From positions 1 through 8,881 of the forward strand of contig JAEYTQ010000520.1 of NCBI GenBank assembly GCA_023433965.1: DNA of 8,881 nt, written 5' to 3'. Shown in pieces: positions 1-5,289 of this stretch. Below the pieces are notes generated by a model, which saw only the letters and a list, made by a program, of their open reading frames with translations, was not told the origin of the DNA and ran no database searches. This DNA comes from Pseudomonadota bacterium. GTDB taxonomy: Bacteria; Pseudomonadota; Alphaproteobacteria; Rhizobiales; Xanthobacteraceae. Positions within the stretch are counted from its first letter, which is position 1; every line of letters starts with the position of its first letter. Both the position numbers and the translations under genes were made by a program.

Positions 1-2
1 CG

Positions 3-935
3 CCGAATCCGACGGAGGAAGCAGTACTTGAAGGCCTCGCCTCCTACCGCGAAGGCGGCTGCGATGGCGTGATTGCGCTCGGAGGCGGTTCGCCGATCGA
101 TCTTGCCAAAGGCGTAGCTTTGGCCGCCACCCATGAGGGGCCATTGGAGCAATATGCCGCGGTTCTTGGCGGCGTCGGCAAGATCACTGAGATGGTCGCT
201 CCCGTGATCGCTATTCCGACCACTGCAGGAACTGGCAGCGAGGTCGGCCGTGGTGCTTTGATCAATCTGACCAACGGATCAAAGCTGGCGTTGATCAGTC
301 CCTATCTGATACCGAAAAGGGCAATCTGCGATCCTGAACTCACGCTGGGACTGCCGCCGTTGTTGACGGCGGCGACCGGCATCGATGCGCTCACGCATTG
401 CATCGAAACGTTCCTGTCACCGCTGGTCAACCCGCCGGCGGAAGCCATCGCGCTCGACGGTGCAAAGCGTGCATGGCACTTCATCCAGCGCGCGGTGGCT
501 AACGGCGCCGACCGCGAGGCGCGTTGGGAAATGATGATGGCGGCGCTCGAAGGTGGGCTGACGTTTCAGAAAGGGCTCGGCGCAGTGCACTCGCTTTCTC
601 ACGCCGCCGGCGCATTGCGCTCACCGACTCTGCATCACGGCATGCTGAACGGCGTGTTCCTGCCGCACATCCTGCGCTTCAGCGAGCAAAGCGTCGGGAA
701 CAAGTACGAAAAGCTCAGCGACATATTTGGCATATCGCGCGAAAAGCACCTCGCCACTGCAGTGTCCGATCTCGTTAAATCGTTGAACCTACCGACAACG
801 CTCGGCCAAATGGGTTTTGAGGCTCAGCATATTCCGCAAACAGTTGTCCGAGCATTGGCCGACCACTCGAACGCGACTGCTCCGCGAAAAGCGTCTGCAG
901 AAGAATTCGAGCGCCTGCTGCGTGGGGCCCTCTGA
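3..935 (+). CDS. Iron-containing alcohol dehydrogenase (5' end outside the window)
   Basis: NAD(P)-dependent dehydrogenase of the Fe-ADH family (group III), which interconverts an alcohol and an aldehyde or ketone in the cytoplasm; the substrate cannot be told from the sequence. The frame is open from base 3, so about 310 residues are seen of a family length near 380, and roughly 70 N-terminal residues lie outside the window. Visible in the fragment: nucleotide-binding GGGSPIDLAK (about residues 27-36), PTTAGTGSE (72-80), and the metal-site region GIDALTHCIE with Asp128 and His132. A His-rich block GAVHSLSH...LHHG follows, with His196 and His212. These four sit where the family's Asp/His/His/His metal ligands fall, with spacing close to E. 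coli FucO. Ends in TGA at 933-935. Maleylacetate reductase-like or hydroxy-acid dehydrogenase-like members of the superfamily are alternatives. It converges on the next gene with a 35-bp gap and no clear terminator. Confidence 0.93.
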   Translation, partial: PNPTEEAVLEGLASYREGGCDGVIALGGGSPIDLAKGVALAATHEGPLEQYAAVLGGVGKITEMVAPVIAIPTTAGTGSEVGRGALINLTNGSKLALISPYLIPKRAICDPELTLGLPPLLTAATGIDALTHCIETFLSPLVNPPAEAIALDGAKRAWHFIQRAVANGADREARWEMMMAALEGGLTFQKGLGAVHSLSHAAGALRSPTLHHGMLNGVFLPHILRFSEQSVGNKYEKLSDIFGISREKHLATAVSDLVKSLNLPTTLGQMGFEAQHIPQTVVRALADHSNATAPRKASAEEFERLLRGAL

Positions 936-970
936 AGGGCATGCCCTAGAACGCTATCGGCGAGCGCTTG

Positions 971-1231
971 CTACCGCCGGCGCGCAACCGCCAGGCCGAA
1001 AAGGAAGGCGACGAAGAGGCTGGCAAGCGGTGCTTCGCGCGTGATCGCTGCGACGGTCGCGAGAGCCCCGCCGGGCTTTCGAGATTCCTCGACTGCGGTG
1101 GTCAGACGATCGACGGCGGCGTGCAGGCCTCCGGCGACTTCACCGACCGTGCGGGAGACATCCGCCGCCGTATCGATGGCACGCTCGGCCATGCCGGGCT
1201 GGGTCGTGGATTGCGGTATCTCCGTGCTCAA
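971..1231 (-). CDS. Small DUF883/ElaB-like membrane-anchored protein
   Basis: An 86-residue protein: a polar, predicted helical N-terminal two-thirds rich in Ala, Thr, Val and Glu, then a hydrophobic C-terminal segment (about residues 67-83) ending in ARRR. This layout, with a helical body, one C-terminal membrane helix and a terminal Arg cluster, resembles the DUF883 family (ElaB/YqjD), whose members are inner-membrane proteins, some ribosome-associated and stationary-phase induced. The family match is by layout, not by a firm motif. Start choice: the frame opens just after a TAG and the first candidate is GTG at 1267, but TTG at 1231 has a perfect GGAGG (1240-1244) at 8-nt spacing, giving MSTEIPQ. 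I prefer TTG. An in-frame ATG 13 codons further in has no Shine-Dalgarno. Overlapping frames on the other strand are shadows. Confidence 0.72.
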   Translation of the reverse strand: MSTEIPQSTTQPGMAERAIDTAADVSRTVGEVAGGLHAAVDRLTTAVEESRKPGGALATVAAITREAPLASLFVAFLFGLAVARRR

Positions 1232-1239
1232 GGACGTAA

Positions 1240-1244
1240 CCTCC
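1240..1244 (-). promoter_or_regulatory. Shine-Dalgarno site deciding a TTG start
   Basis: GGAGG on the minus strand, 8 nt before the TTG at 1231. No comparable site stands before the upstream GTG at 1267 or the downstream ATG, so this site argues for TTG initiation of the DUF883-like gene. Confidence 0.6.
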
Positions 1245-1265
1245 GGGCCTGACAATGAGGCCGAC

Positions 1266-1330
1266 ACCTTTGGCTATCCGCGCGAGCGCTCGTTTTGAAC
1301 AGCGGGTCTTGCGACCTTTGGCTATCCGCG
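1266..1330. repeat. 17-bp direct repeat, two copies 48 bp apart
   Basis: ACCTTTGGCTATCCGCG occurs at 1266-1282 and again at 1314-1330, identical over 17 bases. Both copies lie just upstream of the minus-strand DUF883-like gene. The first copy touches the rejected GTG start at 1267. Two tandem protein-binding sites upstream of the gene, or a local duplication, would each explain it. Confidence 0.55.
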
Positions 1331-1488
1331 ACAGGCGCCGTGATTGACGGCGGGTGCCGGCCTTGGATGAGAAATTCAGCGCCCGGGATTTTGTTCCGGA
1401 GGATGTCGATGCGGCGTGCTCCCCGGGAAACGACGGGTGCGAATCTCTGTTAGGCTGGGGGTGACCTTGCTGATGTCAGGAGACAGCC
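1268..1488. other. Divergent intergenic region between the DUF883-like gene and arginase
   Basis: Holds the 17-bp repeat and no convincing gene. Toward arginase there is a weak EcfG-like match, GGAAA (1426-1430), 17 nt, TGTT (1448-1451), which would put the transcript start about 30 nt before the GTG start; each box departs from GGAAC/CGTT by one base. Toward the minus-strand gene there is GGAAC (1393-1397 read on the minus strand), 17 nt, ATTT, about 160 bp from the start codon. Both are tentative. Confidence 0.3.
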
Positions 1489-2466
1489 GTGACCGATCGG
1501 ACCATGATGGATCGAGCCCGGCGCATCGCCTTGCTCGGCGCTCCCATCGACATGGGAGCTTCGCAGCGCGGCACCTTGATGGGCCCTGCCGCGCTCCGCA
1601 CCGCGGGCCTTGCGACACTGCTCGAAAGCCTCGCCTTCGAGGTCGTCGACTACGGCGATCTGTCGGTGGCGGACGCCCCGGATCTCACCGACAGACCGCC
1701 CGAGAAGGCCAATCATTACCGCGAGATCCAGCGTTGGACCCGTCTGCTGAGCCGCCGCGGCTATGAGATCGCGAGCACGGGCGCGCTGCCGATCTTCCTT
1801 GGCGGTGATCACACGTTGTCGATGGGCTCGGCCAATGCAATGGCGCGGCACTGGCAGGAGCGCGGCCGCGAGCTGTTCGTGCTGTGGCTCGATGCCCATG
1901 CCGATTACAACACGCCGGCGACCACGATCACCGCCAATATGCACGGCATGTCAGCGGCGTTTCTGTGCGGCGAGCCCGGTCTCGACGGCCTGCTCGGCGA
2001 CGAACCGCGCGCTTCGATCGGTCCCGACAGGCTTGACCTGTTCGGAGCGCGTTCGATCGACAAGCTCGAAAAGGAGTTGATGCGCTCACGTCGGGTCCGG
2101 ATCGTCGACATGCGCCAGATCGACGAATTCGGCGTGGCCGTCCTGATCCGCCGCGTCATCGAGCGCGTCAAGGCCAGCAACGGCGTGCTGCATGTCAGCT
2201 TCGACGTCGATTTCCTCGACCCCTGTGTGGCGCCGGGGGTCGGCACCACGGTGCCGGGTGGCGCCACTTATCGCGAGGCGCACCTGATCATGGAGCTGTT
2301 GCACGATTCCGGCGTCGTGGGGTCGGTCGACATCGTCGAGCTGAATCCCTTCCTGGACGAACGCGGTCGGACCGCGCGTACCGCCGTTGAGCTGATCGGC
2401 AGCCTATTCGGCCAGCAGATCACCGACCGGCCGACGCCGAGCAATGCCATCGCACCGGGCGAGTGA
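1489..2466 (+). CDS. rocF: Arginase (L-arginine amidinohydrolase)
   Basis: Hydrolyses L-arginine to L-ornithine and urea in the cytoplasm, using a binuclear manganese centre; the usual role is arginine catabolism as a nitrogen source. The 325-residue length fits the family (about 300-330). All signature blocks are present: GGDH (105-108), DAHADYN (135-141), the S-F-D-V-D block (237-241) leading to DP at 244-245, and ELNP (284-287). Metal ligands correspond to His108, Asp135, His137, Asp139, Asp239 and Asp241. His152 matches the human catalytic His141 and Glu284 the substrate-binding Glu277. The NTPATTITANMHG loop is the arginase-type arginine-binding loop, which favours arginase over agmatinase or formiminoglutamase. 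Start is GTG at 1489 with AGGAG at 1478-1482, 6 nt upstream; an in-frame ATG at 1504 is less well placed. It is a single gene, convergent with the response regulator 61 bp away. Confidence 0.95.
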   Translation: MTDRTMMDRARRIALLGAPIDMGASQRGTLMGPAALRTAGLATLLESLAFEVVDYGDLSVADAPDLTDRPPEKANHYREIQRWTRLLSRRGYEIASTGALPIFLGGDHTLSMGSANAMARHWQERGRELFVLWLDAHADYNTPATTITANMHGMSAAFLCGEPGLDGLLGDEPRASIGPDRLDLFGARSIDKLEKELMRSRRVRIVDMRQIDEFGVAVLIRRVIERVKASNGVLHVSFDVDFLDPCVAPGVGTTVPGGATYREAHLIMELLHDSGVVGSVDIVELNPFLDERGRTARTAVELIGSLFGQQITDRPTPSNAIAPGE

Positions 2467-2527
2467 GGTGAGTGCGGAGCGAGGGTTGCCGCTCAGTGTA
2501 GGACTTTGATCCGGCAGGAGTGCGACG

Positions 2528-2929
2528 TCAGGCAGGTCCGGTCTGCGACGAACCGGCGTTCAGGAGCTGGGACACAGCCGCCACCACTTGCGCCGGCGCG
2601 AAGGGCTTTTGCAGCAGGATGCTGTTCGGGACACCGAGCACGGGCCACTTGTCGGCGGCGCCACCCGTCATGTAGACAACGGGAAAATGCGGATCGACTT
2701 CCCTGGCCGCTCGCGCGACGTCCCACCCGTCGAGACGTCCCAGCAGGTTGACGTCCGTGACGATAGCTTTGTACGGCATGAGGTCGCCTTTGAGGAGCGT
2801 CACGGCTTCCTCGCCCGTTTTCACGGTGGCGATCTGAAAGCCTCCCTCGGCAAGAGCGTCCTCGACGATCGCTTGGATCGCATCGTCGTCCTCGACAACC
2901 AAGACGACTGGAGAGTCCGTCACAACCAT
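2528..2929 (-). CDS. Single-domain response regulator (CheY/DivK-like receiver)
   Basis: A 133-residue stand-alone receiver domain with no output domain, so it should act by protein-protein contact or as a phosphate relay or sink in a two-component pathway. Visible: beta-1 VVLVVEDDD with the acidic pocket Glu13-Asp16, the phospho-acceptor in IVTDV (Asp59), the switch Thr88 in VYMTGG, and Lys108 with the following Pro in LQKPF. All catalytic receiver residues are intact. Start: ATG at 2929 is used here, but GTG at 2923 has better spacing to the GGGG run at 2932-2935 (on the minus strand), so the protein may be two residues shorter. A longer frame back to 3100 would run through the dyad and hairpin region and is not credible. 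No histidine kinase lies nearby, so its partner is unknown. Confidence 0.9.
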   Translation of the reverse strand: MVVTDSPVVLVVEDDDAIQAIVEDALAEGGFQIATVKTGEEAVTLLKGDLMPYKAIVTDVNLLGRLDGWDVARAAREVDPHFPVVYMTGGAADKWPVLGVPNSILLQKPFAPAQVVAAVSQLLNAGSSQTGPA

Positions 2930-2942
2930 CACCCCGCTGAAC

Positions 2943-2968
2943 CCATGTGTTATAAAGTGCACACATGG
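2943..2968. promoter_or_regulatory. 8-bp inverted repeat, possible operator of the receiver gene
   Basis: CCATGTGT (2943-2950), a 10-bp A/T-richer spacer, then ACACATGG (2961-2968): a perfect dyad with half-sites 18 bp apart centre to centre. It lies 14-39 bp upstream of the receiver's ATG and overlaps the spacer and -10 of a GGAAC-type promoter candidate (2954-2979). A dimeric regulator could bind here, or the dyad could form a hairpin in the 5' leader. Confidence 0.45.
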
Positions 2969-2979
2969 CGATTTGTTCC
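2954..2979 (-). promoter_or_regulatory. Possible ECF-type promoter for the receiver gene
   Basis: On the minus strand: GGAAC (2975-2979), 17 nt, CTTT (2954-2957). The -35 matches the EcfG consensus; the -10 has one mismatch to CGTT. The start codon is about 25 nt downstream. Low confidence because the -10 is imperfect. Confidence 0.3.
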
Positions 2980-3044
2980 CCGGAAAAAGCCGAACGGCAA
3001 AATCGAAATGCGACAAGGAACATTCTCGCCATTGCCGAATTTTC

Positions 3045-3131
3045 CCGATGCCCTTCCCCAAGGGTAACCCCGGTGGGCCCCAGCTCAATGCCCCCCACAT
3101 ATCCCCGCGAGCTGGGGCCCCTCTTTCTTTT
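3045..3131 (+). ncRNA. Candidate small RNA with its own terminator
   Basis: No protein gene on the plus strand explains the strong terminator at 3075-3131. Just before it, CCCTT-CCCC-AAGGG (3051-3064) forms a short hairpin with a C-rich loop. Upstream lies GGAAC (3017-3021), 17 nt, ATTT (3039-3042), a possible promoter that would start a transcript near 3045-3048. The result would be an RNA of about 85 nt with two hairpins, both with C-rich loops, the second loop carrying CCCCCC and CCCC. C-rich, anti-Shine-Dalgarno-like loops are known in alphaproteobacterial small RNAs. The transcript ends are inferred. Confidence 0.35.
3075..3131 (+). terminator. Intrinsic terminator-like hairpin (12-bp perfect stem plus T-rich tail)
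   Basis: GGGCCCCAGCTC (3075-3086) pairs perfectly with GAGCTGGGGCCC (3109-3120); the loop is 22 nt. CTCTTTCTTTT follows at 3121-3131. The T-rich tail exists only in the plus direction, while both flanking genes are on the minus strand, so the transcript it ends is not a recognised gene. The loop is longer than in most intrinsic terminators. Confidence 0.6.
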
Positions 3132-3173
3132 CCATGTCAGTGAGAGCCGCTCGCTGCTCCGCCTCCCATGATA

Positions 3174-3202
3174 AAGGCCGCGCCCATTTCGAACACGGCC
3201 TT
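3174..3202 (-). terminator. Probable terminator of the Gly/Tyr-rich protein gene
   Basis: AAGGCCG (3174-3180) and CGGCCTT (3196-3202) form a 7-bp stem with a 15-nt loop. Read on the minus strand it is followed by TTTAT and starts 23 nt after the stop codon of the 3226-3636 gene. The loop is long and the T-run short, so this is a modest call. Confidence 0.4.
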
Positions 3203-3225
3203 CGTCGCCGTTGGGCCGGCTGGTC

Positions 3226-3636
3226 TCACCAATGGCGATGGTGCCGATGCCAGTGGTGCCGGACGACCGGATAGGGTCGCGGGTAATAGGCGTAGGCGGG
3301 GCGCACCACGCGGCGGTAGCGATAACCGTAGGAGACTGGCGCCGTGTAGTATGTGGTGGTGTAGCCGCCGCCCCAGCGATAGGGCTGATCGTACCCGTAA
3401 CCATAGGGGCCGCCATAATAACCGGCACGGTAATAGCCCGGCCCGCCGTAGTAACCATAGCCGGGGCCCCAGCCATACGCGGAGGAGGCAAGCCCGCCGA
3501 TCACTGCGCCGGCGACGAGGCCGCCTGCAATGCCCGGTCCCCAACCTCGCCAATGCGCTTCGGCGGAAGACGTTGTTGCGATCGAGCTCAGTCCGAGAGC
3601 GCCGGCCAACATGGCCGACATTGCAATTTTGTTCAT
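3226..3636 (-). CDS. Exported Gly/Tyr-rich protein with His-rich C-terminus, function unknown
   Basis: A 136-residue secreted or envelope protein. Residues 1-27 are a clear signal peptide (MNKIAMSAML start, hydrophobic core, AEA before HW). A glycine-zipper-like stretch with small residues every 3-4 positions follows (about 35-52), which could pack into or against a membrane. Residues 54-122 hold about 22 tyrosines in repeats such as GYYGGP and YYRAGYYGG. The last 11 residues are mostly His, Arg and Trp (RHHWHRHHRHW), a possible metal- or polyanion-binding tail. Such small Gly/Tyr-rich exported proteins are common in Bradyrhizobium and usually annotated hypothetical. Start: ATG at 3636 has AGGAG 5 nt upstream; an in-frame ATG at 3663 would place a polar extension before the signal peptide and is rejected. 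An ECF-like promoter candidate lies at 3677-3701. Confidence 0.85.
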   Translation of the reverse strand: MNKIAMSAMLAGALGLSSIATTSSAEAHWRGWGPGIAGGLVAGAVIGGLASSAYGWGPGYGYYGGPGYYRAGYYGGPYGYGYDQPYRWGGGYTTTYYTAPVSYGYRYRRVVRPAYAYYPRPYPVVRHHWHRHHRHW

Positions 3637-3676
3637 CGAGACTCCTTTCACATTACGTTGCATCTGCCCCCGCGAT

Positions 3677-3701
3677 AACGGGAAGTGTCAGCAATGGTTG
3701 C
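3677..3701 (-). promoter_or_regulatory. Possible EcfG-like promoter of the Gly/Tyr-rich protein gene
   Basis: On the minus strand: GCAAC (3697-3701), 16 nt, CGTT (3677-3680). The -10 and spacing match GGAAC-N16-CGTT exactly, and the -35 has one mismatch (GCAAC for GGAAC). The start codon is about 40 nt downstream. The -35 lies inside the palindrome at 3689-3703. Confidence 0.35.
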
Positions 3702-3703
3702 TG
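3689..3703. repeat. 15-bp palindrome CAGCAA-TGG-TTGCTG
   Basis: Perfect 6-bp arms around a 3-bp centre, in the divergent region between the exported protein gene (minus) and the small genes (plus). It covers the -35 of the promoter candidate for the minus gene, a position suited to an operator. It could be chance. Confidence 0.35.
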
Positions 3704-3794
3704 CTTGTACCGGCGACGAGTTTAGAATCGGGAAAAAGTGGAAATCTTCCGCGTGTTCGGAGTTGGCTAGCGAACAGGTTGGCCGGAGTCGAAC

Positions 3795-4004
3795 ATGGTG
3801 GACGAAGCCGCTCCGAAGAAGGCCGCGGAGACCGCGTGGACGGTGTATCGGGCGCGGCACCCTGACGTCGATGCCCGCGATAGCCGGCGCTGTTTGTTGG
3901 AGCGCCACCTGCACCGGAGATGGGAAGAGCGTGAGAGCGACACCGAGGAGCTTGCGAGCTTCGGGTTAGCCTATCTCTACCGGCTTCCCAGGGACGAATG
4001 TTGA
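3795..4004 (+). CDS. Small charged cytoplasmic protein, function unknown
   Basis: A 69-residue protein rich in Arg, Glu and Asp, with no signal peptide or membrane segment. The middle (DSRRCLLERHLHRRWEE) looks helical and amphipathic, and the end YLYRLPRDEC carries a terminal Cys; another Cys is at residue 33. I do not recognise a named domain, but small proteins of this style occur in Bradyrhizobiaceae. Start ATG at 3795 has GGAG at 3785-3788 with 6-nt spacing. The stop codon overlaps the start of the next gene, so the two are probably translated together. Codon use is like the neighbours. Confidence 0.72.
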   Translation: MVDEAAPKKAAETAWTVYRARHPDVDARDSRRCLLERHLHRRWEERESDTEELASFGLAYLYRLPRDEC

Positions 4005-4165
4005 CGGGCATGAAAATGATCGTGGCGCGCCTGGCCCACGGAAGCACGCGGCCGATCTGGACCCTGCTTGCGATCTCGTTTCTCCTCTCGGCGGCCATCG
4101 TGATCGCCTTGCGCATCGTCTTGGGGAACTGGATCGGTCAGCTGGTCGGCTTCGTGCAGATGTAA
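3998..4165 (+). CDS. 55-residue single-helix membrane protein
   Basis: Short gene whose ATG (3998-4000) overlaps the end of the preceding frame in the string ATGTTGA, a layout typical of translational coupling. The product has a short basic N-terminus and one strong membrane segment (about residues 20-45, core WTLLAISFLLSAAIVIALRI), then GNWIGQLVGFVQM. The basic N-terminal side suggests N-in topology. ATG at 4010 (MKMIVARL) is an alternative start; neither has a good Shine-Dalgarno, in keeping with coupling. The EcfG promoter for the next gene begins three bases after the TAA. Function unknown. Confidence 0.6.
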   Translation: MLTGMKMIVARLAHGSTRPIWTLLAISFLLSAAIVIALRIVLGNWIGQLVGFVQM

Positions 4166-4168
4166 ATG

Positions 4169-4193
4169 GGAACAAGCGGAACATCCAGGCGTT
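4169..4193 (+). promoter_or_regulatory. EcfG-type general stress promoter of the PRC-barrel gene
   Basis: GGAAC (4169-4173), 16 nt, CGTT (4190-4193): an exact match to the EcfG (PhyR-NepR-controlled sigma factor) consensus of alphaproteobacteria. Transcription would start near 4200, about 40 nt before the ATG at 4242. By the consensus this gene should be induced by general stress or in stationary phase. Confidence 0.7.
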
Positions 4194-4241
4194 TTCGGGG
4201 GAGCGTCAATTGGGATGCTTGCACACTGGAGGAGACCATCG

Positions 4242-4787
4242 ATGAAGACCACCTTGACCGCAGCTTTGATCGGCAGCGCTTTGTTCTGCGGGGCTGCGTT
4301 CGCGCAATCCACTCCGCCCGCCAACAATGCCGCACCGGCGGCAACCGCGCAGCCGGCCGACAAGATGGTGCTGAAGGACAATTGGCGCGCCTCGAAGCTC
4401 ATGGGCCTCGCCGTCTACAACGAGGCCAACGAGAAGCTCGGTGACATCAACGAGTTGCTCGTCGACAAGAGCGGCAAGATCAACGCGGTGGTGATCGGCG
4501 TCGGCGGTTTCCTGGGAATGGGCGAGCATGACATCGCCGTCTCGATGGACAAGCTGAAGTTCGTGGAAGAGCCGGTCCGCACCAGCTCGACCTCGACTAC
4601 CACGTCGACCACCCCGCGCGAGACAACGACCGGCGCGGCCGCAACCGGTACGACCGCCACGGGCACGACAGCCACCGGCACGACCAACCGCAACACCAAC
4701 GACTGGACGCCCGACCACGCCGTCATGAGCGGAAACAAGGAGCAGCTGAAGGCGCTGCCGCAGTTCAAATATTCGGACTACAACTGA
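4242..4787 (+). CDS. Exported PRC-barrel domain protein
   Basis: A 181-residue protein. Residues 1-21 are a signal peptide (MKTTLTAALIGSALFCGAAFA, cut before QS). About residues 41-110 form a PRC-barrel: the stretch from WRASKLMGLAVYN through EKLGDINELLVDKSGKI to NAVVIGVGGFLGMGEHDIAV has the family's glycine pattern. A Thr-rich linker (113-152) includes three TGTTA-type repeats (135-149, a 15-bp unit at 4644-4688). The C-terminus ends in LPQFKYSDYN. PRC-barrels occur in RimM and photosynthetic reaction-centre H subunits; exported single-barrel versions in rhizobia are of unknown role, often stress-linked. Start ATG 4242 has GGAGGAG 7 nt upstream; a further upstream ATG at 4215 would disrupt the signal peptide. 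An EcfG promoter precedes it and a strong terminator follows. Confidence 0.92.
   Translation: MKTTLTAALIGSALFCGAAFAQSTPPANNAAPAATAQPADKMVLKDNWRASKLMGLAVYNEANEKLGDINELLVDKSGKINAVVIGVGGFLGMGEHDIAVSMDKLKFVEEPVRTSSTSTTTSTTPRETTTGAAATGTTATGTTATGTTNRNTNDWTPDHAVMSGNKEQLKALPQFKYSDYN
4644..4688 (+). repeat. 15-bp tandem repeat in the PRC-barrel gene
   Basis: Three in-frame 15-bp units encode TGTTA-TGTTA-TGTTN within the Thr-rich linker. The third positions differ between units, so the repeat is partly degenerate at DNA level. It may vary in copy number among strains. Confidence 0.6.
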
Positions 4788-4808
4788 CGGGCGGACGCTC
4801 GTCGATAG

Positions 4809-4838
4809 AAAGGGAGCCTCCCGCCGGAGGCTCCCTTT
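4809..4838. terminator. Strong bidirectional terminator
   Basis: AAAGGGAGCCTCC (4809-4821) pairs perfectly over 13 bp with GGAGGCTCCCTTT (4826-4838); the loop is 4 nt. The A-rich and T-rich stem ends give a U-tract in either direction. It begins 22 bp after the PRC-barrel stop. The opposing gene's stop codon (4837-4839) overlaps its right arm, so that gene would be terminated essentially at its stop. Confidence 0.88.
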
Positions 4839-5172
4839 ATTGTAGGGGACTGCAGTCCAGCACCTTGATCCTCCCCGCCGAGTCAAACGCCAACAGCGCA
4901 CTCATGACACCGTTATTGGTGACATAAGAGATAGCGGTTCCGCGATCGGAAGGATTGAGGTCGTCCAAGCTGCCTGCCGGATACTTTCGGAGGCGATCGA
5001 CCCAATAGGCACGAAGTGCCTCGCGCCCGGTGATGGTTTGTGCGCCGGAGCAGCCGCAATGCACCACGGCATCTTCGGCATGCAGTTCCATGATCGTTTC
5101 GAGATCACCCGCGCGGTAGGCATCGAGCCAGTCGACGGCAACGGCCATCGGGTCAAAAGAGATATTTGTCAC
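4837..5172 (-). CDS. NTF2/SnoaL-like fold protein
   Basis: A 111-residue small cytoplasmic protein with the NTF2-like (SnoaL) pattern: helix AVDWLDAYRAGDLETIMELHAEDAVVH (11-38), then GREALRAYWVDRLRKYP (49-65) and beta strands AISYVTNN, SALLAFDSAG and IKVLDCSP. The family includes isomerases, dehydratases and simple ligand binders; no catalytic residue can be assigned here, so no reaction is proposed. Cys39 and Cys41 form a CGC pair in the pocket region. Start is GTG at 5172 with a poor Shine-Dalgarno; an in-frame ATG 8 codons further in (5148) is an alternative that would trim the first helix. The stop lies inside the bidirectional terminator. The gene is divergent from the large regulator gene, with 117 bp between start codons. 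Confidence 0.82.
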   Translation of the reverse strand: MTNISFDPMAVAVDWLDAYRAGDLETIMELHAEDAVVHCGCSGAQTITGREALRAYWVDRLRKYPAGSLDDLNPSDRGTAISYVTNNGVMSALLAFDSAGRIKVLDCSPLQ

Positions 5173-5289
5173 GTCTGCCGTCCAACTGATCCAGGTCTGG
5201 GAACCAAATCGATTGCTTTTATTTTAGTATCCCACCCGGCCACGGCCATATGCCGAAGGACATAGAGGACCGGGGCCGAGGTAGAGTCG
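5173..5289. promoter_or_regulatory. Divergent control region for the NTF2-like gene and the large fusion gene
   Basis: AT-rich core (about 5205-5230) within GC-rich DNA, so a promoter is likely here. GGAAC at 5200-5204 is followed after 17 nt by TTTT, not CGTT, so it is not a clean EcfG site. The plus-strand gene has GAGG (5278-5281) 8 nt before its ATG. I could not assign -10 and -35 boxes with confidence for either gene. Confidence 0.4.

Noticed and set aside
1266..1330. CRISPR array
   Set aside because: Only two 17-bp copies, no further units and no cas genes.
2467..2527. Terminator between arginase and the receiver gene
   Set aside because: GAGCG/CGCTC offers only a 5-bp stem and no T-run follows.
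2930..3100. N-terminal extension of the receiver protein to an ATG at 3100
   Set aside because: Would translate the dyad and part of the hairpin, adds 57 residues not seen in receiver domains, and lacks a ribosome site.
2493..3491. 332-codon minus-strand frame across the receiver and Gly/Tyr-rich genes
   Set aside because: Overlaps two well-supported genes and a terminator hairpin; its composition is that of a shadow frame.
4206..4901. 231-codon minus-strand frame antisense to the PRC-barrel gene
   Set aside because: Runs through the strong terminator and opposes a gene with signal peptide, domain and promoter.
5200..5225. EcfG promoter for the fusion gene
   Set aside because: GGAAC is present but the expected CGTT at 16-17 nt is absent.
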